IMG/VR virus record: IMGVR_UViG_3300020183_000391
Span: 1-26,807 of that record
Source: a virus
Strand: one strand, 5' to 3'
Length of the DNA: 26,807 nt
In this document: positions 20,891 to 26,807 of the stretch, in pieces
Position numbering within the stretch: the stretch's first letter is position 1
Layout of the letters: every line of letters starts with the position of its first letter
The notes under the pieces: generated by a model
Databases searched by the model: none
Told to the model about the DNA's origin: nothing
What the model saw: only the letters and a program-made list of their open reading frames with translations
Translations under genes and position numbers: made by a program

Positions 20891-21020
20891 CTGATTCTTT
20901 TTTCATTTGGTATTGCTTCGATGTGTGCGAGTTCTTATTGTGGCACACCGGTGGTTCCGATAGGCGCACGTGTACTACGACTTGGTTGTTGCAGTTGGGG
21001 CAGGTCCACTTCTCTTTCAC
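20871..21020 (-). CDS. 49-aa zinc-ribbon-like protein
   Basis: Starts at a GTG at 21020 that overlaps the stop of the previous small gene as GTGA, indicating coupled translation. The product begins KEKWTCPNCNNQVVVHVRL and continues with a second Cys/His group (PPVCHN, then SHTS), so one CxxC knuckle is followed by strands and a further Cys and His. That is the layout of a small zinc ribbon. Short zinc ribbons of this type are common in actinophage early operons, with no known role. The frame is too short for length statistics. The Cys pattern and overlaps are the support. Confidence 0.6.
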   Translation of the reverse strand: MKEKWTCPNCNNQVVVHVRLSEPPVCHNKNSHTSKQYQMKKESDGHTND

Positions 21021-21187
21021 AGGTCGACCATTTCCCACTCGGCCTGCGAGAACCCTCGCACCTTGCCGTTTGTTTCAATGTACACCCATGTTGGTGCGTC
21101 CGGGTCGCAGCCACAACCAACAATGTTTCGTCTGTCGTGGACGATTAACGTCTTACATTTCTTGCATCTAACTGCCTGGTTTCGCAC
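21017..21187 (-). CDS. 56-aa Cys-rich zinc-binding protein
   Basis: Starts at a GTG at 21187, with AAGGA nine bases upstream, overlapping the end of the 77-aa gene by 20 bases. It carries VRCKKCKTL near the start and GCGCDPD about 15 residues later, giving CxxC plus CxC as likely zinc ligands. The rest is a small beta unit (TWVYIETNGKVRGF) with an acidic C-terminal helix. No family recognised. It forms a run with the zinc-ribbon gene after it and the Cys/His-rich gene before it, so three consecutive genes encode small metal-binding proteins. Confidence 0.6.
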   Translation of the reverse strand: MRNQAVRCKKCKTLIVHDRRNIVGCGCDPDAPTWVYIETNGKVRGFSQAEWEMVDL

Positions 21188-21401
21188 CGGATTTTTTCCT
21201 TCGCCAGTTTTTCTGTTGACTTGTCAACTTGCCTTCATGGTACAGGTGGCACGCGCACTCGCACCCCGCAATCTCGGAAGTTTCCCACTTTTTGAGTGCG
21301 CGTTCCACCGTACCGCAATGGTGGCAAGTCCTGTAACTGCCGTCTGGCATCCGACCGTAAGGACCAGTCGGATAATCCAAACCAGGGATGACGAGCTCCA
21401 T
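21168..21401 (-). CDS. 77-aa Cys/His-rich zinc-binding protein
   Basis: The ATG at 21401 lies three bases after the stop of the 217-aa gene. Residues about 24-29 (YRTCHHCG) and 46-52 (GCECACH) supply two pairs of metal ligands about 20 residues apart, followed by a very basic C-terminal tail (KNWRRKKSGAKPGS). This suggests a zinc-stabilised nucleic-acid-binding protein. The family is not recognised, and the target is unknown. Confidence 0.6.
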   Translation of the reverse strand: MELVIPGLDYPTGPYGRMPDGSYRTCHHCGTVERALKKWETSEIAGCECACHLYHEGKLTSQQKNWRRKKSGAKPGS

Positions 21402-21404
21402 GCG

Positions 21405-22058
21405 TCATTCGCGTTCCTTGAACGTGTAGAAATACAACTCCTCGTCGCTCGCGCTCACCCATCGTGAGCCGGTGCTTTCGCACGAGAACTCTTGGCTAAA
21501 GATTTTCCAGTCGGGTTTCTCAAGCTTCATCGTTATCCATGAGCCGCCGTCCATCCACAGGATGCGGTTGTTCGGTTGGATAAAGAACTGTCCGCCTTCA
21601 CCTTCGAACACGTGCCCGCATTTGTGACCAGCCGCGTACTCGCCGTACCCGTTCGAGTACTGCGGGCCAAGGCACCAGTCGATGGTGAACAAGTACTTGG
21701 CTTTGTGTTGCGTGTGATCCTTCAACCAAATCATCGCGCTACGGTTCTTGCAGTATTCGTAGATAGTGACGGATGCGTAGTAGGACACCGAATCCCATAA
21801 TTGTATCCAGTCGAGCGGGTAGGCGGTGTATTCGCATTCGTTGTTCAGCGACCACAGGTAATGGATTGGTACGCGGGCGTGCTGCGAGCCGTACTCGGTC
21901 ATCACCGAAAACATGCCGCAGCGTTGCGGTATCGACGTGTATGCGAACACCTCCACCGGCACCTGCTTGTTGGTTGGTGACGGGTCACGGTCGTACAGGA
22001 ACGCCGAGTCGAGTCCTGCGTAGAACGTCGGGATGTTGACGTTTAGATAGTTGCTCAC
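21405..22058 (-). CDS. Unknown 217-aa aromatic-rich protein
   Basis: Starts at a GTG at 22058, two bases after the stop of the previous gene. The protein is exceptionally rich in Trp, Tyr and Phe (for example LFTIDWCLGPQYSNGYGEY and ILWMDGGSWITMKL) and appears to be mostly beta. There is no signal peptide or membrane segment. Repeated aromatic strands suggest a beta-sandwich or ligand-binding fold, but no family or catalytic motif is recognised. It is embedded in the early operon among small metal-binding proteins. Codon use looks like that of its neighbours. Confidence 0.6.
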   Translation of the reverse strand: MSNYLNVNIPTFYAGLDSAFLYDRDPSPTNKQVPVEVFAYTSIPQRCGMFSVMTEYGSQHARVPIHYLWSLNNECEYTAYPLDWIQLWDSVSYYASVTIYEYCKNRSAMIWLKDHTQHKAKYLFTIDWCLGPQYSNGYGEYAAGHKCGHVFEGEGGQFFIQPNNRILWMDGGSWITMKLEKPDWKIFSQEFSCESTGSRWVSASDEELYFYTFKERE

Positions 22059-22060
22059 GG

Positions 22061-22291
22061 TTAGAAGGGTTCTTCACCGATTTCTTCAGCAACCTGTTCT
22101 GGTTCCTCTGACGTGCATGACCAGAGGCTTGCGTCTGGGAACTGGGCAATCTTCTTGACCAGCCAAACTTGAGTCTCTTCGCCTTTCTTGTTGGTCAGCA
22201 TGACGGAGTCACCTTCGGTTGCGGTTGTCCGCAACTTAGCCCCCCACGTGCCGTCCCTCAACTTGTACCACGTGTTCAATGTGTCGCTCAT
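22061..22291 (-). CDS. Unknown 76-aa small beta-rich protein
   Basis: The ATG overlaps the preceding stop as ATGA. The protein reads as a small beta fold: TWYKLRDGTWGAKLR, then EGDSVMLTNKKGEETQVWLV, then an acidic C-terminal tail. The central EGDxVx(L/V)xNxKG...V pattern lines up with EGDYVWVAKSRG...VEV of the 95-aa paralogue at 15422-15709, so a distant common fold (an OB- or SH3-like barrel) is possible. That resemblance is short and unproven. It belongs to the recombination/WhiB operon. Confidence 0.6.
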   Translation of the reverse strand: MSDTLNTWYKLRDGTWGAKLRTTATEGDSVMLTNKKGEETQVWLVKKIAQFPDASLWSCTSEEPEQVAEEIGEEPF

Positions 22292-22473
22292 ATCCAGTTA
22301 TCACTCCCCTGGCTGACAGCCAGTTGTAGTCGTTCCACCATGGATTTGTACATGGCTATTTGTTTCTCCAGTTCGGTTACCCGAGCCTGAAGGTCTTTCT
22401 TGTCCTCGCGTAGCGTATCAACCACAATCTGTAGTTCGTTTAACCACGCTTGGAACACTTGGGCGTCGCTCAT
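22288..22473 (-). CDS. 61-aa coiled-coil protein
   Basis: Starts at the ATG at 22473, overlapping the WhiB stop by four bases (ATGA). A longer open frame upstream to 22689 is a shadow of the WhiB gene. Almost the whole protein is one heptad-patterned helix (DTLREDKKDLQARVTELEKQ), so it should form a parallel dimer or pair with another coiled coil. It may be a partner of the WhiB-like protein, given strict coupling, or a scaffold for other early proteins. No family recognised. Confidence 0.65.
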   Translation of the reverse strand: MSDAQVFQAWLNELQIVVDTLREDKKDLQARVTELEKQIAMYKSMVERLQLAVSQGSDNWI

Positions 22474-22751
22474 TTCTTTTTCTCCAGCGACGCAAGAATC
22501 TGTGCAGCGGAACGCCGACGCTGCTTTGGTGACAACCCACCCCACACACCGAAATCGATGCCGTTGTTTATTGCGTAACGCAGACAGTCCTTGTAGACTG
22601 TGCATTTTGCGCAGATGGCTTGGGCTTCTTTGTAGACGCGGTTGGCTGCTGTGTCTGGGAAGAACGTTTCGTATGGTGCGCCTTTGCATGCGGCGTTCTC
22701 ACGGAACCTGTCGTCTTTGTCGACAAGTTCCCATTCGCTCAACAATTGCAT
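22470..22751 (-). CDS. WhiB-like iron-sulfur transcription regulator
   Basis: About 93 aa from the ATG at 22751. A longer frame to 22808 would overlap the lysozyme gene by 53 bases. The four conserved cysteines are C22 (NAACKG), C47 and C50 (ICAKC) and C56 (KDCLRYA), which bind a 4Fe-4S cluster. GVWGG (68-72) is the signature turn, followed by a basic helix (SPKQRRRSAAQ) that contacts DNA. WhiB proteins are confined to Actinobacteria and their phages and act with the main sigma factor. This is the strongest clue to the host. In mycobacteriophage TM4 a phage WhiB represses host whiB2 and affects septation and superinfection. A like role is possible here. Confidence 0.92.
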   Translation of the reverse strand: MQLLSEWELVDKDDRFRENAACKGAPYETFFPDTAANRVYKEAQAICAKCTVYKDCLRYAINNGIDFGVWGGLSPKQRRRSAAQILASLEKKK

Positions 22752-22755
22752 GTAG

Positions 22756-23283
22756 TTATATCCCCCACGGCTGGAAGCCGTTTCCATTGTGTTTTTTCGA
22801 ATAGTCATGGATTGCTTTGGCTGCTTCCAAGTTTATTGCCGGGTCGAACAATTCGTCACAGCCAACTTTAGTGAGTACGCCGATTGTTTGCAAGTATCCG
22901 TTCGGATACCAGCGTGTGGGCAGGCACCATGACCTGTCGTTGATTTGGGTCAACCCGATATCAGTCGAGCCGTCTTTGTTAAGGGTCGTGTTGTGTTGCG
23001 TCGGGTCGCACCGGGACTCGCGCCACATCAGATAGTCAAGGGTTGGCATGCTGTCGGCATGCCAACCCAAATCCAATGCCAACCCCCACCACTGACCACA
23101 CCGGGCTGCGGGCGGAACCATTGCGCCGTTGGCAGTCGTGGTGGGAGTTGGTTCGACTGTGGTTGAGGAAACTACAACCGTGGTCGAAGTAATAGTTGGG
23201 GCCGTTGCTTGCGGTGCTTTAGTTATGCCAAGCGCCAGCAGCGTGATTGAGGCGGCCCCCAAAACTCTTGCTAGGTATTCCAT
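22756..23283 (-). CDS. Membrane-anchored or secreted lysozyme/transglycosylase-like protein
   Basis: About 175 aa from the ATG at 23283, with AAGGAG four bases upstream. The N-terminus is a signal peptide or single membrane anchor (LGAASITLLALGI, residues 8-20), followed by a Thr/Val/Pro linker (to about residue 52) suited to crossing the cell wall. The catalytic domain shows the lysozyme-like pattern of lytic transglycosylases: a glutamate in MWRESRCDP (E89), DIGLTQIN at 108-115, and Cys, Trp and Tyr residues further on. It would cut peptidoglycan outside the membrane. Position in the early operon next to whiB, not with lysis genes, is odd. A role in superinfection control or wall remodelling is as likely as lysis. 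Confidence 0.82.
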   Translation of the reverse strand: MEYLARVLGAASITLLALGITKAPQATAPTITSTTVVVSSTTVEPTPTTTANGAMVPPAARCGQWWGLALDLGWHADSMPTLDYLMWRESRCDPTQHNTTLNKDGSTDIGLTQINDRSWCLPTRWYPNGYLQTIGVLTKVGCDELFDPAINLEAAKAIHDYSKKHNGNGFQPWGI

Positions 23284-23314
23284 GTTGCTCCTTGTTTGTG
23301 TAGTGGGGGTTTTT

Positions 23315-23351
23315 CCCGGCCGGCGGAGATACCAGCAACCAGCCGGCCGGG
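23315..23351 (-). other. Strong GC-rich hairpin ahead of the lysozyme gene
   Basis: Perfect 10-bp arms CCCGGCCGGC and GCCGGCCGGG enclose a 17-base loop in the 97-base gap between the nuclease and lysozyme genes. On the transcribed strand it is followed by A residues, not T, so it is not an ordinary terminator. It could be a processing or stability element that protects the downstream message. Confidence 0.55.
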
Positions 23352-23380
23352 GCGGCAAGCCCTCAGGAGGAAGGGACCCT

Positions 23381-23845
23381 TTATCTTGCCGTCTGTTCTA
23401 ACAACAACACTATCTCACTGAACTCTTCCAGGTCCATGAGCACGATTCCTTTGCTGGTTCCGTCTGGCATTGCAACCATCACGAACGGGCGAATGTCGCC
23501 CACTGCCTTCGCCGCATAAGACTGGGCTTTAGCGGCTTGGAAACGGGTAGCAATCGGACCGACTTGCGCACCTGCTTTGATTTCGCAAAGAAAGCGACCG
23601 CCCCAGTTCTCCTCGTGACGGGTAAGATGACCGCCCAACCCCAGTTTCTTACGGGCACGACGAGCCTTCGAGTCGCCTTTGGTTCGATTGCGGCGACCTC
23701 TAGCGGCAGGGTCGGCACACCCTCTGACGCGGCGTACGCCACGTTTGTCGGGTCTTCCCAAAGTACCAAACAGAGGGCACGTTTCATGTGTGCACTTGTC
23801 ATAGTTTCCCTGGCAATAGCCCTTGCGTTCGTCGTCATGACTCAC
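23381..23845 (-). CDS. Putative PD-(D/E)xK nuclease, possibly resolvase-like
   Basis: About 154 aa from a GTG at 23845 that overlaps the previous stop. A GTG at 23890 would add 15 residues and a longer overlap. The N-terminal part carries Cys residues (CQGNYDKC, ETCPLFG) that may bind zinc. A basic stretch (RRNRTKGDSKARRARKK) precedes a possible nuclease core: RHEENWGGR, then the strand FLCEIKAG with the ExK pair, then a helix with ATRFQAAKAQSY. This fits PD-(D/E)xK nucleases such as phage Holliday-junction resolvases, with the first acidic residue supplied by the HEEN segment. It follows exonuclease and annealing genes, consistent with recombination. The assignment is tentative. Confidence 0.55.
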   Translation of the reverse strand: MSHDDERKGYCQGNYDKCTHETCPLFGTLGRPDKRGVRRVRGCADPAARGRRNRTKGDSKARRARKKLGLGGHLTRHEENWGGRFLCEIKAGAQVGPIATRFQAAKAQSYAAKAVGDIRPFVMVAMPDGTSKGIVLMDLEEFSEIVLLLEQTAR

Positions 23846-24635
23846 GGGTGGCACGTGCTTCAAGAACTTTGATTGCTTTGTTTGCTTCACCCTTGGTCAG
23901 CATATCCAATTTGGCGATGGGACGGTGGATGATTTCGGAAATCGTTTCGGTCTGCTTCGGTCGCTCACCAATGCCGTTTGCCATAAGCATTGCCCGCAGT
24001 TTGCCTATCTGTGGGTTGGTTGCTTTGGCATCCGGGTCCTTTATCTCTGGCTCCTTTTCGGTGGCCGTGGGGAACACTGACTGAATCTGCTGAACGAACG
24101 CCTCGTTCTTCACGGGTTCTGCCGGTTTGCTTTGCATCTTCTTGAATGCGTCACGCAACTTCGGCATGGAAGAATCGGTGAGATTGTTTAGGTCCACGTC
24201 TGCTTCTTTGGCTACGTCCTGCGGGTCAAGTCCTGCCTTGGCGCACGCCTCACGGAACCTGGTGACAAGGTCTGCGTCATTGCGTGGCGCTGATGCCTCG
24301 GTCATGCGCTGAACCTTCTCCATCTCCTGACGCGACGGGCGTGGCTGGGATTTGGAGGCGTACTTCCAGTTGGCCAACGCCCGGCCAATGGCACTCGTCT
24401 CTGCGTTCTCCACATGGGATGTGCGGTTCACTGGTGATGCGTCACGCACTTCCTCTGCGAACCCTGTCGCTACTGGGCGTGGGTCTGCGATGTCTCGGTA
24501 GACCTCAGCCTTGAACACGACACGGTTGTCGTCGTAATGGTGGATTGAGGTGAAGACTTGTCCGTTGGGGTACTCTTCCCAGAACTTGGCTAGTCTCTGC
24601 TCAACTGTCTCATAGTTGTCCAAATTGAATCTCAT
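23835..24635 (-). CDS. ERF/Rad52-like single-strand annealing protein
   Basis: A 266-aa protein whose first 100 residues show the pattern of phage ERF-type annealing proteins: YETVEQRLAKFWEEYPNG, a beta unit with VVFKAEVYRD, and ENAETSAIGRALANWKY (77-93). The rest is a Lys/Pro-rich linker and a C-terminal helical domain (LRAMLMANGIGERPK), which may bind DNA or a partner. Annealing proteins coat single-strand overhangs and pair them with homologous DNA. The partner exonuclease is encoded just upstream, and the start overlaps its stop as ATGA. Together they form a Red-type recombination pair. Confidence 0.75.
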   Translation of the reverse strand: MRFNLDNYETVEQRLAKFWEEYPNGQVFTSIHHYDDNRVVFKAEVYRDIADPRPVATGFAEEVRDASPVNRTSHVENAETSAIGRALANWKYASKSQPRPSRQEMEKVQRMTEASAPRNDADLVTRFREACAKAGLDPQDVAKEADVDLNNLTDSSMPKLRDAFKKMQSKPAEPVKNEAFVQQIQSVFPTATEKEPEIKDPDAKATNPQIGKLRAMLMANGIGERPKQTETISEIIHRPIAKLDMLTKGEANKAIKVLEARATRES

Positions 24636-25579
24636 TCCTCTTCTCCTTGTTTGCTGATTTTGAATTGCCGGTATGTGGTTGCTTTCTTGTACTTGGCATG
24701 GAGTGCCGGATGGTCCTTCTCGAACGCTTTTTGGTCGAACGAGTTACGGGTTACTGGTTTCCATGTTGCTACCAGTATGCCGTCAATGACGGCGTACTGA
24801 GACTCTCCCATCATTCTGCACAGGTCGGCTTGTATTTGGGCAGCCGAATCAGTCATTGTCTTGATGAGTTGGTTTGTTTTTTGAAGCATGGCAACAAGTT
24901 GGTTGGCCTCGGTGGGCAGTTGTGCCGTCGTGCCCTGTGACTCCTTGTGCAGTTCCTTGATGTTGTCGTAGGACGGAATGACATCATCCGGATACATGCC
25001 CATGTCTACGTAGGACAAGAACCTGCGACATGCCTCAATGTGTATGCGCTTTTCATCCGAGGTAACTTCCTGTGTGTGAAACTTGAGGTCCAAGTCGCCG
25101 TCAAGGATGCACCAAATGACCCTGTCGGTACCCGTGCATATCGCCTGCTGTACGCCCTGCCAAAGCCACATGTCGGGCATCTTGCCGTCCCAACGCTTTT
25201 TGCGCGTCTTGATTTCGTGCACCACACCATCGGCGTTCATTGCGTCAATGGTCGCAATCAGGCGCACACCATCCTCTTCATAGGCGTACATCTCCTGTGG
25301 CTCGTGCAAGCCGTAGCCGAGGATTTGTGCCGACCATTCACGGATTGGTCCTTCAAGTACGGTGCCTCGAAACATCGCGGAGTTGGGGTCTTTGGGTTGC
25401 GGCGGTTCGGCGGCGATGAGTTCGGTGACCAAGTCGGCCGTCGTCATGTATGGATGTGTGCCGTGAACCGCGGCGGCGACGCTGGCCGAGATTCGGGCGA
25501 GACCGTTTTCGTCACGCCATCTAACTGCGAGCCATTCGGCTGAGCCGTGCGTCGGTTTGCTGATTTTGCTGATTTTCAC
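24632..25579 (-). CDS. YqaJ-type phage recombination exonuclease
   Basis: About 315 aa from a GTG at 25579, with AGGAGG four bases upstream. An open frame to 25639 lacks such a site. The lambda-exonuclease/YqaJ fold is marked by HGSAEWLAVRW and RISASVAAAVHG at the N-terminus, LEGPIREW (E76), ATIDAM (D112), HEIKTRKK (E122, K124) and WQGVQQAIC. These form the PD-(D/E)xK site of a processive 5'-3' double-strand exonuclease. The C-terminal third is a coiled coil-like helix (QKTNQLIKTMTDSAAQIQ) plus a small beta unit. It makes the single strands used by the annealing protein encoded directly after it. Confidence 0.88.
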   Translation of the reverse strand: MKISKISKPTHGSAEWLAVRWRDENGLARISASVAAAVHGTHPYMTTADLVTELIAAEPPQPKDPNSAMFRGTVLEGPIREWSAQILGYGLHEPQEMYAYEEDGVRLIATIDAMNADGVVHEIKTRKKRWDGKMPDMWLWQGVQQAICTGTDRVIWCILDGDLDLKFHTQEVTSDEKRIHIEACRRFLSYVDMGMYPDDVIPSYDNIKELHKESQGTTAQLPTEANQLVAMLQKTNQLIKTMTDSAAQIQADLCRMMGESQYAVIDGILVATWKPVTRNSFDQKAFEKDHPALHAKYKKATTYRQFKISKQGEEE

Positions 25580-25608
25580 TGAGCCTCCTATCGCTCGTTG
25601 TTGACATC

Positions 25609-25920
25609 CTACGGGGTCGGTGTCGCGTTTGCAACCCACTCGGGTTCGGAAAGAATGACGATTCGCTGAACCATGCCAACCGGAATGTGGGTAACCATGC
25701 CCACTGTGTCCATCTCCGGCTCCTCGTCGGGGCAGTACGAACAGGTCACCGAGACGTAGCCTTCAAGCAAGTCGGGCCACAGCCAGCCCACCGAAACAAC
25801 ATGCTGCGGCTTGGCTTTATAGGTCTTGGTGTGTATCCAGCCGTTCTCTGAATCAAAGGCGTCAATCCAATGGACCGCCACCAACGCCCAAGGGCAGGCG
25901 CTAATCGAGCCAGCAAACAT
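25609..25920 (-). CDS. Unknown 103-aa phage protein
   Basis: The ATG at 25920 overlaps the end of the metallophosphoesterase gene by 20 bases. The protein is beta-rich and aromatic: VHWIDAFDSENGWI, VVSVGWLWPDLLEGYVSV, a CSYC pair, and a C-terminal strand IPVGMVQRIVIL. The single Cys pair is too little for a full zinc site unless it dimerises. The WIDAFDSENGW and GWLWPDLLEG segments look like those of small conserved early proteins in actinophages, known to me only as hypothetical. It lies 29 bases upstream of the exonuclease start. Confidence 0.6.
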   Translation of the reverse strand: MFAGSISACPWALVAVHWIDAFDSENGWIHTKTYKAKPQHVVSVGWLWPDLLEGYVSVTCSYCPDEEPEMDTVGMVTHIPVGMVQRIVILSEPEWVANATPTP

Positions 25921-26807
25921 ACTCGCAGGTTACCCTGCCCTTTACGGGGTCTACGAACATCAGTCTTTGTGAGGGTTTTCCGACCGCCGCCACGAAACTC
26001 TTGGCATATTGGTTGTCTGATTCGGGACTACCCGTCACCCAAATGCGGCCACCATTGGCCATGGTCAAATTGATCGGGGTATGGAAATGACCCATGATGG
26101 CATCGTCAAAGTCCATGAAGGTAGCCCATGCGTTGCACTTGCGCAGGATTGAGTATGCCGGAGTCTGGCCCCCAAAGCTTGGTATTTCGTCTCCGTGCAC
26201 AACCAGGAGCTTGTAGGCACCAATGGTGGCAATCTGGTACCAGTCTGCTGACTGCTGCCACGTCACATGCTTCAGGTGGTTGCAGCGCTCTGAGGCAATC
26301 TGGTACGCCATGCGGTCCACGTTGTCTGCCCCCGGCATGTCGCCCTTGCGACCGATGCGCCCGTGGTTGCCGTACTCGCACACCACCTGCAGATGGGTGA
26401 AGTTGGCTGACAACCGGTGGACCACCGACTCGATGATGTTGGCAACGGTGAACATCTGTTCGAACAGGTGTGCTTCGATTTCGTACACCTGTCCCGGAAA
26501 TACCGTCAATCCCTCGACCATATCTCCACCCAACACCAGCACACAGTCGTTGACCGGATGATGGGCGCGCTGTATCTCGGTCAACGCCATCACCTTGTCG
26601 CACATCTGCTCCATGCGCTTGCGTAGTACTTGAAGGTTGTACGACACCGACACCTTGCCCGCCTGCCAGTCGGTGAGATGCACGAGTGCCACCTCCGCTT
26701 TCTTTGATTTCGCGGGCTTGGGTGCGTGGACTTTGACACGCGGTTGCACCAATGCAGCATCCTTGGCTGCTCGGTACACGGCTTCAACTAGGTCTGCGCT
26801 TTTGCTT
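25901..26807 (-). CDS. Calcineurin-like metallophosphoesterase (5' end outside window)
   Basis: The frame is open to the window edge. A GTG at 26779 could be a start, but SKSADLVEA encoded before it is helical and in frame, so the gene probably begins outside. The five metallophosphoesterase motifs are in order: LTDWQAGK (first motif, Gln where His is usual), VLGGDMVEG, YGNHGR, VVHGDE and MGHFHTP. These bind two metal ions. In this phage branch such proteins resemble the Mre11/SbcD nuclease core. The location beside exonuclease and annealing genes supports a DNA-processing role, but a nucleotide phosphodiesterase acting on signal molecules cannot be excluded. Complete length is unknown. Confidence 0.85.
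   Translation of the reverse strand, partial: SKSADLVEAVYRAAKDAALVQPRVKVHAPKPAKSKKAEVALVHLTDWQAGKVSVSYNLQVLRKRMEQMCDKVMALTEIQRAHHPVNDCVLVLGGDMVEGLTVFPGQVYEIEAHLFEQMFTVANIIESVVHRLSANFTHLQVVCEYGNHGRIGRKGDMPGADNVDRMAYQIASERCNHLKHVTWQQSADWYQIATIGAYKLLVVHGDEIPSFGGQTPAYSILRKCNAWATFMDFDDAIMGHFHTPINLTMANGGRIWVTGSPESDNQYAKSFVAAVGKPSQRLMFVDPVKGRVTCEYVCWLD

Noticed and set aside
22474-22689. N-terminal extension of the coiled-coil protein
   Set aside because: The added residues are Arg/His/Ser-rich and antiparallel in character to the WhiB frame they overlap. The ATGA overlap gives a clean start at 22473.
26450-26480. CTGTTCGAACAG palindrome resembling an SOS box
   Set aside because: It lies inside the phosphoesterase coding region, lacks the N4 spacing between half-sites, and has no -35/-10 next to it.

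Overview
The window reads as about 26.8 kb of a tailed double-stranded DNA phage whose host is probably an actinobacterium. Every gene I can support lies on the minus strand, so transcription runs from 26807 toward 1. Phage identity rests on a large terminase, portal, scaffold and major-capsid series. The actinobacterial host is inferred from a phage WhiB-like iron-sulfur regulator (22470-22751), from TAnnnT-type -10 boxes, and from small zinc-ribbon and recombination proteins of kinds common in actinophages. No integrase, attachment site, tRNA, CRISPR array or insertion sequence was seen. DNA polymerase and tail genes are not in view, so the window is only part of a larger genome.

Layout in transcription order. 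(A) 26807-20663 is a tightly packed nucleic-acid-metabolism operon. It holds a metallophosphoesterase cut by the window edge, a YqaJ-type exonuclease, an ERF/Rad52-like annealing protein, a putative PD-(D/E)xK nuclease, a membrane-anchored lysozyme/transglycosylase, the WhiB-like protein, and a run of small genes, three of them Cys-rich. (B) 20663-16355 is a separate six-gene accessory operon: a small AT-hook/helix-turn-helix protein, an unknown 246-aa protein, a MoxR-type AAA+ ATPase, a VWA-domain protein with an intact MIDAS motif, an unknown 232-aa protein and a 53-aa membrane peptide. (C) 16330-15368 holds two single-gene units encoding paralogous 93-aa and 95-aa proteins, each with its own promoter and terminator. 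(D) 15367-1 is a late operon: a basic Pro-rich protein, a 20-aa basic peptide, terminase, a repeat-bearing protein, portal, a small linker protein, a 1713-aa probable internal virion protein, three further unknown proteins, then, behind an internal promoter, the scaffold and the start of the major capsid gene.

The most striking feature is regulatory. The three transcription units in B and C each start from the same promoter module: a GCTACCG-containing upstream element, a perfect GCGAAC-N4-GTTCGC palindrome abutting a TTGAC -35 box, a 16-17 bp spacer and a TAnnnT -10 box. The palindrome resembles the CGAAC-N4-GTTCG core of Gram-positive and mycobacterial LexA (SOS) boxes. The MoxR-VWA operon and the two paralogues therefore look like one co-regulated set, perhaps responsive to DNA damage or controlled by a phage repressor or activator. 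The scaffold/capsid promoter instead has a different palindrome placed exactly between its -35 and -10 boxes, so a different regulator may act there.

All function calls come from reading motifs by eye. Start codons were chosen from Shine-Dalgarno sequences, stop/start overlaps and promoter positions.
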